NCBI GenBank assembly: GCA_944393195.1
Contig: CALXZG010000009.1
Span: 1 to 46,516, forward strand
Direction: 5' to 3'
Source of the DNA: an uncultured Alphaproteobacteria bacterium
Lineage (GTDB): Bacteria > Pseudomonadota > Alphaproteobacteria > CAAHEQ01 > UBA3637
DNA: 46,516 bases
A program made the position numbers and the translations under genes. Shown here piece after piece: positions 15,587-24,054 of this stretch. The notes under the pieces are model-generated. The model worked only from the letters and a program-made list of their open reading frames with translations, had not been told where the DNA came from and made no database searches. How positions within the stretch are numbered: position 1 is the stretch's first letter; each line of letters starts with the position of its first letter.

Positions 15587-16243
15587 TTAAAATTTTGATA
15601 GTTGAATAATGGGTTCTATAAGGGTTTTAACATTAAAAATATCTTGATGTCCTGGAATAATATAATCATAGTTATTTTTTATATATTCCGTTGTTTTCTT
15701 CTGTTTTAACTCATCTATGGGTGGAACTATATATGCATTAGAAGAAAATTCATTTACTGACTTTATAGCATCTCCTGCAGCTAAATATTTTTTGCTGTTT
15801 GCAAGAAAAGATAATGAAAAATGTCCTAATGTATGACCCGGAGTATGTATAGCAGTTATATTAGGGGTTATCTTTTGTAAATTTTTAAGAGGAAAAATAT
15901 TTAACATATCTTTAAAATAAGAAAAGGCTTCATACGTATTGATATCTTGATTATGTTCCAAATTAAAAATTTCTATAGGGGATATAAAAACAGGAATATG
16001 TTTAAATAAATCTATATTTGCACAATGATCAAAATGTAAATGAGAAACGACTAATTTCGTTACTTTATTTTTATTAATCAAGTTCTTAATAATATCCCTT
16101 ACTCCATAAGATCCAGTGTCATAAAGGATATGTTCTGCCCCATCGTGTAATAACACACATGTAGAAAAACCCAGCCCTCCTTGCTCTGGGCGAAGATTAA
16201 TTCCCCTTACGATAATGTCAAAATCAATATCTTGCATGCTCAA
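15587..16243 (-). CDS. Metallo-beta-lactamase fold hydrolase
   Basis: A 218-residue zinc hydrolase of the MBL superfamily. Metal-binding motifs are HLHFDHC (about 67-73), TPGHTLGH (about 135-142), AAGDA (about 154-158) and PGHQD near the C-terminus. The family includes lactonases, thioesterases and glyoxalases. Which one this is cannot be told. The start is a TTG at 16243, favoured because GAGAGGA lies eight bases upstream. An ATG at 16237 has poorer spacing. It is first gene of the four-gene minus operon, with a good promoter in front. Confidence 0.85.
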   Translation of the reverse strand: MSMQDIDFDIIVRGINLRPEQGGLGFSTCVLLHDGAEHILYDTGSYGVRDIIKNLINKNKVTKLVVSHLHFDHCANIDLFKHIPVFISPIEIFNLEHNQDINTYEAFSYFKDMLNIFPLKNLQKITPNITAIHTPGHTLGHFSLSFLANSKKYLAAGDAIKSVNEFSSNAYIVPPIDELKQKKTTEYIKNNYDYIIPGHQDIFNVKTLIEPIIQLSKF

Positions 16244-16274
16244 TTAATTGTTCCTCTCTTAAATGTCTCTTTTA

Positions 16275-16304
16275 TTTATAGGATAAAATAATATTAAATT
16301 TCAA
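16275..16304 (-). promoter_or_regulatory. Promoter of the four-gene minus-strand operon
   Basis: On the minus strand TTGAAA (16299-16304), 18-bp spacer, TATAAA (16275-16280), about 30 bases upstream of the metallohydrolase start. Confidence 0.6.
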
Positions 16305-16401
16305 GATAAAATTACATGCCTGTACTGAGACTGATACAAAAACAATATAGAAGGTTTTAAATTCAAAAAATTATATATGTAATACAATCCATTTACATTT
16401 C

Positions 16402-16428
16402 AATATGTTAAATATGTTAAATCTGTTA
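16402..16428. repeat. Three tandem 9-bp repeats upstream of the HU gene
   Basis: AATATGTTA, AATATGTTA and AATCTGTTA stand head to tail at 16402-16428. They lie in the 309-base divergent gap between the metallohydrolase and the HU-like gene. They may be binding sites for a regulator. The rest of this gap is AT-rich, with no convincing HU promoter. Confidence 0.6.
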
Positions 16429-16552
16429 GTATGTATGATTTATGCACTAATTGATATTTTATTTGAATTTGAATTTTATTTTTAGTTTGAAACTAATGGT
16501 TGTGATTATGTCATAACTTTCACATTGACTTTAACCAAAGAAAGGATCTTAA

Positions 16553-16822
16553 ATGAACAAAACTGAATACGTCCTTACCGTTACTGAAGCTTTTGGTATA
16601 ACAAAAATTCAACCTATTACCGTTATTGAGTTTCTATTGAAGTTATTACAAAAGCCTAAAAAAAGTGAATCCGTTCGAATTACAGGTTTTGGTACATACG
16701 AAGTAGCTAAACGTGCCACTCGCACAGGTCGCAACCCTGCTACCGGTAAAGAAATCAAAATCGCCGCTTCTAAAGCCCCGAGATTCAAAGCGGGAAAAGC
16801 TTTAAAAGAGGCAGTAAGATAA
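16553..16822 (+). CDS. HU family DNA-binding protein
   Basis: An 89-residue nucleoid-associated protein of the HU/IHF family that bends DNA as a dimer. The core signature GFGTYEVAKRATRTGRNPAT (about 43-62) includes the beta-arm and its tip proline, followed by KEIKIAASKAPRFKAGKALK. The length is exactly that of HU. AAAGGA precedes the ATG. It is carried between the enzyme operons and the methyltransferase-helicase module, so it may be an accessory factor for recombination or regulation of the island. A strong terminator follows. Confidence 0.93.
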   Translation: MNKTEYVLTVTEAFGITKIQPITVIEFLLKLLQKPKKSESVRITGFGTYEVAKRATRTGRNPATGKEIKIAASKAPRFKAGKALKEAVR

Positions 16823-16841
16823 ATATTCAGTTTTAAACCAT

Positions 16842-16874
16842 ATACCCGTCAACAGCATTTGACGGGTATTTTTT
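16842..16874 (+). terminator. Terminator of the HU gene
   Basis: A perfect 11-bp stem (ATACCCGTCAA 16842-16852 with TTGACGGGTAT 16859-16869), six-base loop, then T-run to 16874. It overlaps the stop codon of the convergent helicase gene. Confidence 0.92.
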
Positions 16875-19605
16875 ATAAAAAACTTATTTGACCTGTTTGA
16901 TTTTCCTCTGAGTAAACCGGATCGGGACCATCCTTTCCCCATACTTGAACATGAAACAGGCGATACATCTCAACTTTTAAATTATCCGTGTTTTTTAATT
17001 CCTCAATTTTCTTTTCGGCCTCAGCCTCAATCTGCACTTGTTTTAAAAACAAACCTTCTTCTTGTCTTTTGATTTCATTTTCCGTTTGCGTCAGCTGTTT
17101 TTTTGCTTTTAGTTCCTCCATAGGGTCACTAATACCGTCATTTAACCGTTCTTTCAAAGGAGAAATTTTATTTTTTAAAACGGCAAGTTCTTTTCCTAAT
17201 TGGGCTTTTTGAAAAGCCGTTTTTAAATTAATAAGTGTTATGTCTTCGTTCAGATATGTTTTTGCTTCACTAATATATCTTTCCCTTAATTGCGTTCGTA
17301 AATGAGGATCTTCAATTTCATTAACAAAATACGAATTACCGTTACTGTTAAATAAATATGTCATCTCTCGCCCTGATTCACTATAACTTTTAACCGGCAT
17401 GGCTAATATTTTCCGGCATTGGTCATCATTCAAAATTTGACCGGACTTTGTCTTACCAGAAAGCAAGTTGTAATTTCGTTGAAATCCGTTTTTTGAGGAT
17501 AACTCTGCATTATAAAATGATATTGTGCAAGGCTCTATCTCTTCATCTACAACAATTTCTCCTTTAGGTTTACAACAAGAATTGTATAAGATGCCCGAGA
17601 TTAAAATACTACTTGGTGTTATCCGATATGCAAGGGGTACATTTTTTCCTGAACCATATTTTTTAAGTGAGGTATATGGTTCATGCCGCTGTTTATCCTG
17701 CTCTCCGACTTGATAATAAAATAAATGAGGCGGTTTTTCATCGGGATTTAAAGAAATTGTTTTTGTTTCTTCATCAATCGTATATTTTTCGGCGAATTCT
17801 GTCTCAAAATAATGTGCGGCGATGTTCCATAAAGCCTCATCCAGTTCCGCCGACTTTTCCTCAATATATTTTGGCGTTATTTTTATTTTATCTGATACTT
17901 TTTTTGTAAAGGTTGTGAACAGGGTATTTTCTGCCTCAGAAACAATTTCCTCATTTTCTGACCGATGTTCCTGCCGATTTGTTTCAAAACTGCCCTGAAT
18001 GTCCTTTTGGGCACGTCTCTGCTTTAAAATATCTTTAATAGAAACATCAAAGTTATCCATAATGGCATCTGATAAACCAAAAATGCCGTCAAACTGTAAA
18101 ACACGCTTGCGTAATAATTCCACGATACGCACATCCGCCATGTTTTCTTGGCTGATTAAATTGATAACTAACACATCGGATTGTTGTCCTTGGCGGTGGC
18201 ACCGGCAAATCCGTTGTTCCATTTGAACAGCGTTATAAAGTAAATCATAGTTCACGACAACCGGGCAAAATTCTATATCAAGTCCCTTAGCCATAGCATC
18301 ATTGCAAATCAGGATTTGTATTGTCTCATCATTTCTAAAACGTTCCAACGACTTTTCATCTTTGTATGTCAACACCTCATATCCGGCTGTTTTCAACGCG
18401 TCTGACAACATTTCAAGCGTTGCTAAATTTTCCACAAACACAAGGGCTTTTTGATTTTCTTTTTGTTTTTTTAATTGGTCAAAAACAGGTGTTAATGTTT
18501 CAATCAGTTTCACCGTTTTGGAATTGCCCTGTATGGTACGAGCAGCTGTCTGCATGGCCTTTAAAATCTCATGTTCTGCCCCCTCAACACGTTTTAAAGG
18601 GGCATTCAGCATATCGGCTAAGGCCTGTGCCGAGGAAGACACTGTATGATAGAACAAAAGAGAGAGCCGCCACACATCCATTTCCGGATAAGCGTCACGA
18701 TGAGGTAATTCAAGATATTTTTGAATCAGATCATACAGTTTTTTCTCGGCCTCATTTAACGTATAAGAAACCACGATCGGTAAGCGGTTGGTAAAGTTCA
18801 CATATCCTGCAACCTGGCTTTTTAACGTCCTGAATGCAAAACGGGAAACCCAAGCAGCCAACTCGGGGTAATTTTCGGGTTTGCGATGATATCGCCGATA
18901 AAATTCTTCCGCATCCGGCAAGACAGATTCATCAATAAAATGAATTAAACCATAAATATCCATAATACTGTTTGTTATCGGGGTCGGCGTTAATAACAAT
19001 TTAAACGCATTCCCCACGGCCTTTTTTAAAGTGATAACAGTTTTGTTTTCGGGTTTAAAAAGGCAATCAGCTTCATCAAAAATAGCCATATCCCAGACTG
19101 TTTTTTCGATTTCATCGGCGTGATTAAGGGCCTCATCATAAGTGATCAGAAATAAACCGGCACCCTGATTTTCTTTACGTTCCGTAAATTCCTGAACGGT
19201 TTCTGTATTTATGTCCCACATCGGTTCTTCTTCGGCTTTCTGCCTGTCGTGCCATAGATACACAAATAAGTTGAATTCTTCTTTAATCTTTTGATACCAT
19301 TGATTGATTAAATTATCCGGTAAAACAATCAGGATTTTTCCCTTACGTTCATGCCACCTTTGGGCAGCAATCAGTAAGGCTTCATACGTTTTTCCAAGAC
19401 TGCCTTCATCACATAAAATGCATCCTTTTAGATAACGGGAACGCAAAGCAAATTGTGCCGCGGCAATCTGATAGGGTAAAATTTGAATATCCGATGACGC
19501 ATATGCGGCAACAAGCCCTTCATCCTTAATATAGCAATCCAGTCGCCGTTGTTCCGCAAAGGCGGCAAAAGGTGTTGGAAATCGGGGAGAAAGTTGCTTG
19601 TTCAT
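16873..19605 (-). CDS. SNF2-family helicase of a methyltransferase-linked system
   Basis: A 910-residue superfamily 2 ATPase/translocase. Motif I is CDEGSLGKTYEA (about 64-75) and motif Ia is KILIVLPDNLINQW. Motif II is FDEADCLF (about 175-182) and motif III is LLTPTPITN. The C-terminal RecA-like domain has LICNDAMAKGLDIEF and motif VI QMEQRICRCHRQGQ (about 465-478). The order and spacing match SNF2/RapA-type proteins. Residues about 800-880 are a likely coiled coil. I see no nuclease motif. AAGGAAA precedes the ATG, 10 bases after the Mod stop, so the two form an operon resembling type III or related restriction-modification. Confidence 0.82.
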   Translation of the reverse strand: MNKQLSPRFPTPFAAFAEQRRLDCYIKDEGLVAAYASSDIQILPYQIAAAQFALRSRYLKGCILCDEGSLGKTYEALLIAAQRWHERKGKILIVLPDNLINQWYQKIKEEFNLFVYLWHDRQKAEEEPMWDINTETVQEFTERKENQGAGLFLITYDEALNHADEIEKTVWDMAIFDEADCLFKPENKTVITLKKAVGNAFKLLLTPTPITNSIMDIYGLIHFIDESVLPDAEEFYRRYHRKPENYPELAAWVSRFAFRTLKSQVAGYVNFTNRLPIVVSYTLNEAEKKLYDLIQKYLELPHRDAYPEMDVWRLSLLFYHTVSSSAQALADMLNAPLKRVEGAEHEILKAMQTAARTIQGNSKTVKLIETLTPVFDQLKKQKENQKALVFVENLATLEMLSDALKTAGYEVLTYKDEKSLERFRNDETIQILICNDAMAKGLDIEFCPVVVNYDLLYNAVQMEQRICRCHRQGQQSDVLVINLISQENMADVRIVELLRKRVLQFDGIFGLSDAIMDNFDVSIKDILKQRRAQKDIQGSFETNRQEHRSENEEIVSEAENTLFTTFTKKVSDKIKITPKYIEEKSAELDEALWNIAAHYFETEFAEKYTIDEETKTISLNPDEKPPHLFYYQVGEQDKQRHEPYTSLKKYGSGKNVPLAYRITPSSILISGILYNSCCKPKGEIVVDEEIEPCTISFYNAELSSKNGFQRNYNLLSGKTKSGQILNDDQCRKILAMPVKSYSESGREMTYLFNSNGNSYFVNEIEDPHLRTQLRERYISEAKTYLNEDITLINLKTAFQKAQLGKELAVLKNKISPLKERLNDGISDPMEELKAKKQLTQTENEIKRQEEGLFLKQVQIEAEAEKKIEELKNTDNLKVEMYRLFHVQVWGKDGPDPVYSEENQTGQISFL

Positions 19606-19615
19606 TTTTATTTCC

Positions 19616-21666
19616 TTAAATCAACATCAATTCCACATGCTTGTCTTCCACGATATAGTGGGCGTTGGCAAGGGCAACGTTATCTGCAAATGCGTCCTCG
19701 GAGGCCACAATTTTGGCCGGACATTTATCACAAAGGGCTTCAATATCTTCCGGTTGAATGCCATTATTGGTACCGTCCAAACAAACTGCTACCAAGCAAT
19801 CCTCGCCGATGATATACACCAATCGGCCATTTATCCGTTCTTCTGTCACGGGATATGTAAGTGGAATTCCTAATTTGAGCATGATTTCATAGACAAGGTC
19901 TTTTGGGGAACGGTCTTTTTTAATTCGGTCAGACCATTGCTCATAGCGATTGAATAAAGTCTCGGTATCTCCTGTGTCAATCGGGGATGAATCCCATGCG
20001 ATGAGGTTTGAAGAATCCAATTTAAAGACTTTAAAACCGGTGTCAAGGGGTGTTTCACGAGCAGATTCTAATAGAGAAGCCGAATTTTGTTCTTTAATTT
20101 TTTGACCGGCACGGCGGATACGTTCTTTGCCGATTTCACAGATGTTTTTATATCCGGCTTTAAAGGCTTCGGATTTTTCATCACAGAGTTCAGGCAATTG
20201 CACCATAATAAAACGGCGATTCCCGCTGTCTTCAGCATTCAGCTGCATAACTGCATGAGCCGTCGTTGCACTACCGGAAAAGAAGTCAAGGATGATGTCA
20301 GTATCACTCAAAGGAACAATGTTTAGTAATTTTTTTATCATATCTAAATTTTTTGCATTATTAAACGTGTTAGCATCTATCATAATATCATTTAGCATTT
20401 TTGTGCCTTCATTGGTTGAAAAATCCCAAATACTTCTGACATTCGATTCAGAGAGGCTTTGATACTGTAATTTGCCATTTACATTTTTAACTAAACTTTT
20501 ATCAACAAAAGTTCTTTTTTTTACAGCATAATTTCCGTTTTTGCCAGTTATTACAATATCCTTACAGTTTTCATTAAATTTTTCCAGAGACCAAGTCCAT
20601 ACACCTAATTGTCCTCTAACTTTGGGTGGTCTTATAGGAATATAACCTTGATTAATTAAAATAGTATCATTTGTGTAAATTTCATTATAATCAGTCGCTA
20701 TTTTACTTTTCGAAACATCATAATCACAAACTGCCTTTTTATCCTTTGTTTTTGGATTATAATAAACGGTGTATCCAAGATTCGGACGAGCACTTAAAAC
20801 TCCACCGTCTCCGCGCGTGGTTATTGAATCATTAATATAGTAATATTCTCCATTTTCCTCAAAAACATCTTTTATTGATTGAGATAAATCAGTAACCGGG
20901 GCAATATCTTTGTTCCAGTCGTATCCAATAGAATCGATTTACGATAAGCAATAATATATTCGTGATTTTTTTGTATATTTAATATATCATTTTTTGAGTT
21001 TTGCTTATTTTGAATAATAGTACCGATAAAATTCTCTTCCCCAAAAACCTCATCACAAAGTTTGCGTAAGTTCGTCACCTCGTTATCATCAATAGAGATA
21101 AAAATGACCCCGTCATCACGGAGCAGGTTGGCCGCCAACCTTAATCGCGGATACATCATATTCAACCAATTTGTGTGATATCGCCCCATTGTTTCAGGAT
21201 TGGATTTAGTCGTTTGGCTTGTAATTTCTTTATATTTCACTAATGGGTCTTTAAAATCATCTTCATAAACAAAATCATTACCGGTATTATAAGGCGGATC
21301 AATGTAAATCATCTTCACTTTGCGAAAGTAGGCCTTTTGTAGGATTTTCAAAACTTCCAGGTTATCACCTTCAATATACAGATTATTGGTGTTTTCGAAA
21401 TCAACGCTTTCCTCCGGACAAGGACGAAGTGTTCCGGTTGAACACTTACCGGCTATCCGATAATATTCGGACTTACCTTTCCATTCAAATTTATATTTTT
21501 CAAAATCATTGTCTATGTATTCGCCACACAAAGAGAGTAATTTATCAATATCCAGTTTATCCTCGGTAAAACACTGTGGAAACAGGGATTTTAACTTTTC
21601 TTTTTCGCTTGCCTCAATATCTAAACTTTTACCATCCATTTTGGGGATTTGAATATCTTGCGTCAT
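19616..21666 (-). pseudogene. Type III-like adenine methyltransferase (Mod), frameshifted
   Basis: Amino-DNA methyltransferase of the beta group. The first frame (from the ATG at 21666, with AAAGAGG upstream) has a Mod-like N-terminus, LYIEGDNLEVLKILQKAY, motif IV IDPPYNTGNDFVYEDDF, and LLRDDGVIFISIDDNE. After the HEYIIAYRK segment the homologous sequence moves to another frame at about 20933-20941. It then runs open to 19616 with motif I-type DIILDFFSGSATTAHAVMQL. Restoring one base, for example an A in the AAA at 20938-20940, joins both parts into about 680 residues, a normal Mod length. This may be a true inactivating deletion or a sequencing error. The pair with the helicase suggests a restriction system. 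Confidence 0.8.
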
Positions 21667-22030
21667 AAAAACGACCTCTTTCATTGTCAAAAGTTATAAT
21701 TATATGCCATCTTATCCGTTTTAATATGAAATAGCAAGCAAATAGCGATATTTTTCACCTTTATTTCTTCAAAGCCATGGCAACGGTAAGACCTTATTTT
21801 CAATCATCCATCCTGTTTTATTTTTGCTTTTAATTGCCCAAGAGACAAGTATAAAAGCACTTTGTTTTTGTATTTCTATCAATCAGTTAATCATAATTTT
21901 TTGATGGGTTATTTAGTTTCACATAATCTATATCGTTGCAAAATTGACCGGTTAGGAAATGACAACGGTCCCGAAATATGGGCATTTCAAAAGCCTTGTA
22001 AAATAAGGAATTTGACGTGTATTTTAGCAC

Positions 22031-22057
22031 TTGACATGATTTCTAAAAAAGTATAAT
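22031..22057 (+). promoter_or_regulatory. Promoter-like element near the island right end
   Basis: TTGACA (22031-22036) and TATAAT (22052-22057) are both perfect but only 15 bp apart. It is followed within 35 bases by a strong terminator and no convincing gene. Upstream, 21667-22030 holds no gene that I can support. Confidence 0.45.
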
Positions 22058-22062
22058 AGTTA

Positions 22063-22123
22063 TGAACTGGTTAGGGGAAACTCGACCATTCTAAAAGAAG
22101 GCGGACTTGTTCCGTCTTTTTTT
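22063..22123 (+). ncRNA. Candidate small RNA, promoter to terminator unit
   Basis: A transcript from the promoter at 22031-22057 would be about 60 nt. It would consist of CTGGTTAGGGGAAACTCGACC and the hairpin that ends it. It contains an in-frame ATG at 22062 for a 10-residue peptide without a ribosome binding site. The CGACCATT-CTAAAAG stretch also resembles what follows the tRNA-Pro 3' end, so this may instead be a leftover of a tRNA transcription unit. Confidence 0.3.
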
Positions 22124-22128
22124 AGAAT
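22088..22128. terminator. Strong long hairpin, probably a bidirectional terminator
   Basis: ATTCTAAAA (22088-22096) pairs with TTTTAGAAT (22120-22128). Inside it AAGGCGGA (22098-22105) pairs with TCCGTCTT (22111-22118), one G-T wobble included. The T-run at 22117-22123 suits the plus strand, and the A-run on the left suits the minus strand. Confidence 0.8.
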
Positions 22129-22269
22129 GAGTCCGGCGGGTGATTTGAACAGGCGAGGAAGCATGTTCGGAACGCATAAAAAAGGCGGACGGAAGTACGC
22201 CGGTTTTGTGAAACAAAATTTTTAAAGTTAATGTCCTCAGGATAGCCCTTTAGGGTGAGCGAAGCGAAT

Positions 22270-22288
22270 AATCATGTCGCTCCGACCA
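22270..22288 (+). other. Putative attR: partial copy of the tRNA-Pro 3' end
   Basis: AATCATGTCGCTCCGACCA matches the tRNA 3' end at 4311-4329 in 18 of 19 positions. The sequence to its left (GCGAAGCG) does not continue the tRNA. Resident-looking, less AT-rich genes resume to the right, in keeping with an element boundary. Confidence 0.55.
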
Positions 22289-22311
22289 CCCCAAAAAAAC
22301 ACAAGAATTAT

Positions 22312-22340
22312 TTGACTTCCATAACTATATATTTTATAAT
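22312..22340 (+). promoter_or_regulatory. Promoter of the GNAT gene
   Basis: TTGACT (22312-22317), 17-bp spacer, TATAAT (22335-22340), about 75 bases upstream of the ATG at 22415. Confidence 0.75.
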
Positions 22341-22414
22341 AATTTTATTGGCAAAACATTTAAGTGTCCGGTAAACAAAGAAACTTTATTCGAATAAAGT
22401 AAAGGAAATTTCAA

Positions 22415-22909
22415 ATGCAACTAAAAATTCGCAAGGCTACACCAACCGATGCCAGAGATATTAAATCTGTTCACTATCATGCCTATCAAGTCTGCTATCG
22501 AGGATATTTACCCGATGACTTTCTGGATAATATGCCGTTTGATGAGGCGGTTATAGAGCGAACAGCCAATCACATTAAAGAGGTTGAATACTATGTCGCC
22601 GAAACAAAAAATCATGTTATCGGATTTTTAGCCCTTGAATATCCGGAAGAAAAAGTGATTGAAATTCAAATGCTTTATGTTCACCCTGATTTTCAAAAGC
22701 AAGGTGTAGGAAGTGCCTTAATGCGTGAAATGTGTCTTTTAAAAAAGAACAAATCCTATAACAAGTTAATTTTGTGGACAATAAAGGACGGTCCGGCAAT
22801 CGGTTTTTACCACAAACAAGGGATGAAAGAATCCAATATCCCTCCTAAAAAATTTTGGAAATTAGATATTCCCATTATCCGTTTTGAAAAAGAGCTAGAT
22901 AATAAATAG
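22415..22909 (+). CDS. GNAT family N-acetyltransferase
   Basis: A 164-residue GCN5-related acetyltransferase that would transfer acetyl from acetyl-CoA to an amine. The fold is complete: IRKATPTDARDI at the start, YYVAETKNHVIGFLAL (beta-strand 4 region), the acetyl-CoA loop VHPDFQKQGVGSALM (about 89-103) and GFYHKQGMKES. The substrate is not predictable. AAAGGAA precedes the ATG. It is the first gene to the right of the putative island boundary. The 240 bases after it contain a hairpin GGGATT/AATCCC (23041-23056) without a T-run. Confidence 0.88.
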   Translation: MQLKIRKATPTDARDIKSVHYHAYQVCYRGYLPDDFLDNMPFDEAVIERTANHIKEVEYYVAETKNHVIGFLALEYPEEKVIEIQMLYVHPDFQKQGVGSALMREMCLLKKNKSYNKLILWTIKDGPAIGFYHKQGMKESNIPPKKFWKLDIPIIRFEKELDNK

Positions 22910-23097
22910 ATTCATTTAAATTAACTTCCGAATAATGGTACAACGCATTTTCATGGTTGTATCCCTCCGCTCAATAAAGTTAAAAGTGATTCGTTGAATA
23001 CGACTCATTCCCCTTTTACCACATTTGATTTCTGTTCGTTGGGATTATAGAATCCCGCCCCAATGATTTATGGAACTTTGTCAAAAGGGGAAGATGA

Positions 23098-23126
23098 TTG
23101 ATTTAAAGCGACACATGTGGTATAAT
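23098..23126 (+). promoter_or_regulatory. Promoter of the 270-aa unknown gene
   Basis: TTGATT (23098-23103), 17-bp spacer, TATAAT (23121-23126). It lies inside the longest possible reading frame, which supports the downstream start at 23154. Confidence 0.6.
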
Positions 23127-23153
23127 GAAATATTGAAGGAGGCTGGGATCAAA

Positions 23154-23966
23154 ATGACCGATAAAAAGGAAACAATCAATTCTGTTTTACAAAAGGCATC
23201 ATCCGTTAACACAATGCCCGACAAGGTTACTTTGTGGCATTTTTCTTCCGATCAACAGGCGTTAAAATCTTTTTTGGACACCGGCGCTCAACCGATCGGA
23301 ATCGGACAAGGAGCACAAACGAATGGCTTTTTTGTTTGGAATAACAAAGAAGGGGCCGTTTCCCATTTCAAAGACTTTTTGTATCCGAATCAGGCGGCGG
23401 ACGGATTATTAATCGGTGTCAATGTTCATAAAAAAGATATTTCGTATCCCACATGGCAATTTGATATAGAGGTCGGGAAAGCATTAAATTCGCTCTTATC
23501 CAAATACAAAGATGACATATGCCGTATGCACGACTTAACATATCGGGATGATAAAGGCGCACAAAAAACAATCACCCAAATCAGGCCCGGCATCGGACGT
23601 GAGGATGTTTGTGTTTTTCAATTCAAAGAACAAACGGGACGTTTGTTTTCATTAGCCATCGGAAATGACAACGGCCTGAACGGTGTTAATGTCTATCAGG
23701 CAATTGTGGATCGCCTATGTCAAAATCCCGCTTTTAAACAGGAGTATGACGCTTTATTATGGGACAACATCAAAAATGCCAAACGGTTGGCTGCAAAATA
23801 TTGCGGAAAAGATCCTTTGCCGGTAGATGAGATCACCTATATTCATAAAGACGAAAACAATATCGATAAAGAACAACCGTTATACACCTCTTCCGTCACA
23901 AAAGAAAAACAGGCATGCCCGTTTTTAATCAAGGGGTTGGCAAAGTTGAAAAACGCCCGTGATTAA
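23154..23966 (+). CDS. Unknown protein, possible ADP-ribosyltransferase-like fold
   Basis: A 270-residue soluble protein with no signal peptide. The N-terminal third has the order LWHFSSDQQALKSFLDTG, GIGQGAQTNGFFVW and then AVSHF. This recalls the pattern of ADP-ribosyltransferase-type proteins (a YHGTS-like start, then a G-Q-G turn), but the catalytic residues cannot be confirmed. The rest has no motif I recognise. The ATG at 23154 is preceded by GGAGG at 11 bases, and the promoter ends at 23126, so the longer frame from 23070 is unlikely. It stands alone between convergent or independent genes. Confidence 0.55.
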   Translation: MTDKKETINSVLQKASSVNTMPDKVTLWHFSSDQQALKSFLDTGAQPIGIGQGAQTNGFFVWNNKEGAVSHFKDFLYPNQAADGLLIGVNVHKKDISYPTWQFDIEVGKALNSLLSKYKDDICRMHDLTYRDDKGAQKTITQIRPGIGREDVCVFQFKEQTGRLFSLAIGNDNGLNGVNVYQAIVDRLCQNPAFKQEYDALLWDNIKNAKRLAAKYCGKDPLPVDEITYIHKDENNIDKEQPLYTSSVTKEKQACPFLIKGLAKLKNARD

Positions 23967-24054
23967 ATAGACGGCTCTTCCGCATCAAAAGGCCCTAAAA
24001 TCGACAGGACTTTTCGACCGCACGCGCGGACAACATGATTATGAAATGACTTAT

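Larger units (their letters stand above)
4311..22288. mobile_element. Putative 18-kb genomic island in tRNA-Pro
   Basis: The block is bounded by the tRNA-Pro 3' end and its partial copy at 22270-22288. It contains a large serine recombinase with its DUF2924 partner, phage-type lysis genes, nine metabolic enzymes in two convergent AT-rich operons, an HU-like protein, and a methyltransferase-helicase pair. There are no capsid, tail, portal, terminase or replication genes, so it is not a complete prophage. It could be a decayed prophage that acquired cargo, a satellite, or a composite of two insertions. Large serine recombinases normally leave only short identities at their att sites. The 19-nt repeat is therefore more typical of a tyrosine integrase, and the boundary call is tentative. 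Confidence 0.6.

Noticed and set aside
20933-20941. Programmed or phase-variable frameshift in mod
   Set aside because: Only three A are present, not a long homopolymer or simple repeat, so a switch is unlikely. A plain deletion or sequence error is simpler.
21862-22056. 64-aa plus-strand frame between Mod and the island end
   Set aside because: No ribosome binding site, no recognisable family, and it lies in AT-rich intergenic DNA.
22140-22200. Second degenerate tRNA copy (GCATGTTCGGAACGC near 22167)
   Set aside because: Only nine or ten bases match the tRNA-Pro T-arm and the rest does not fold as a tRNA.
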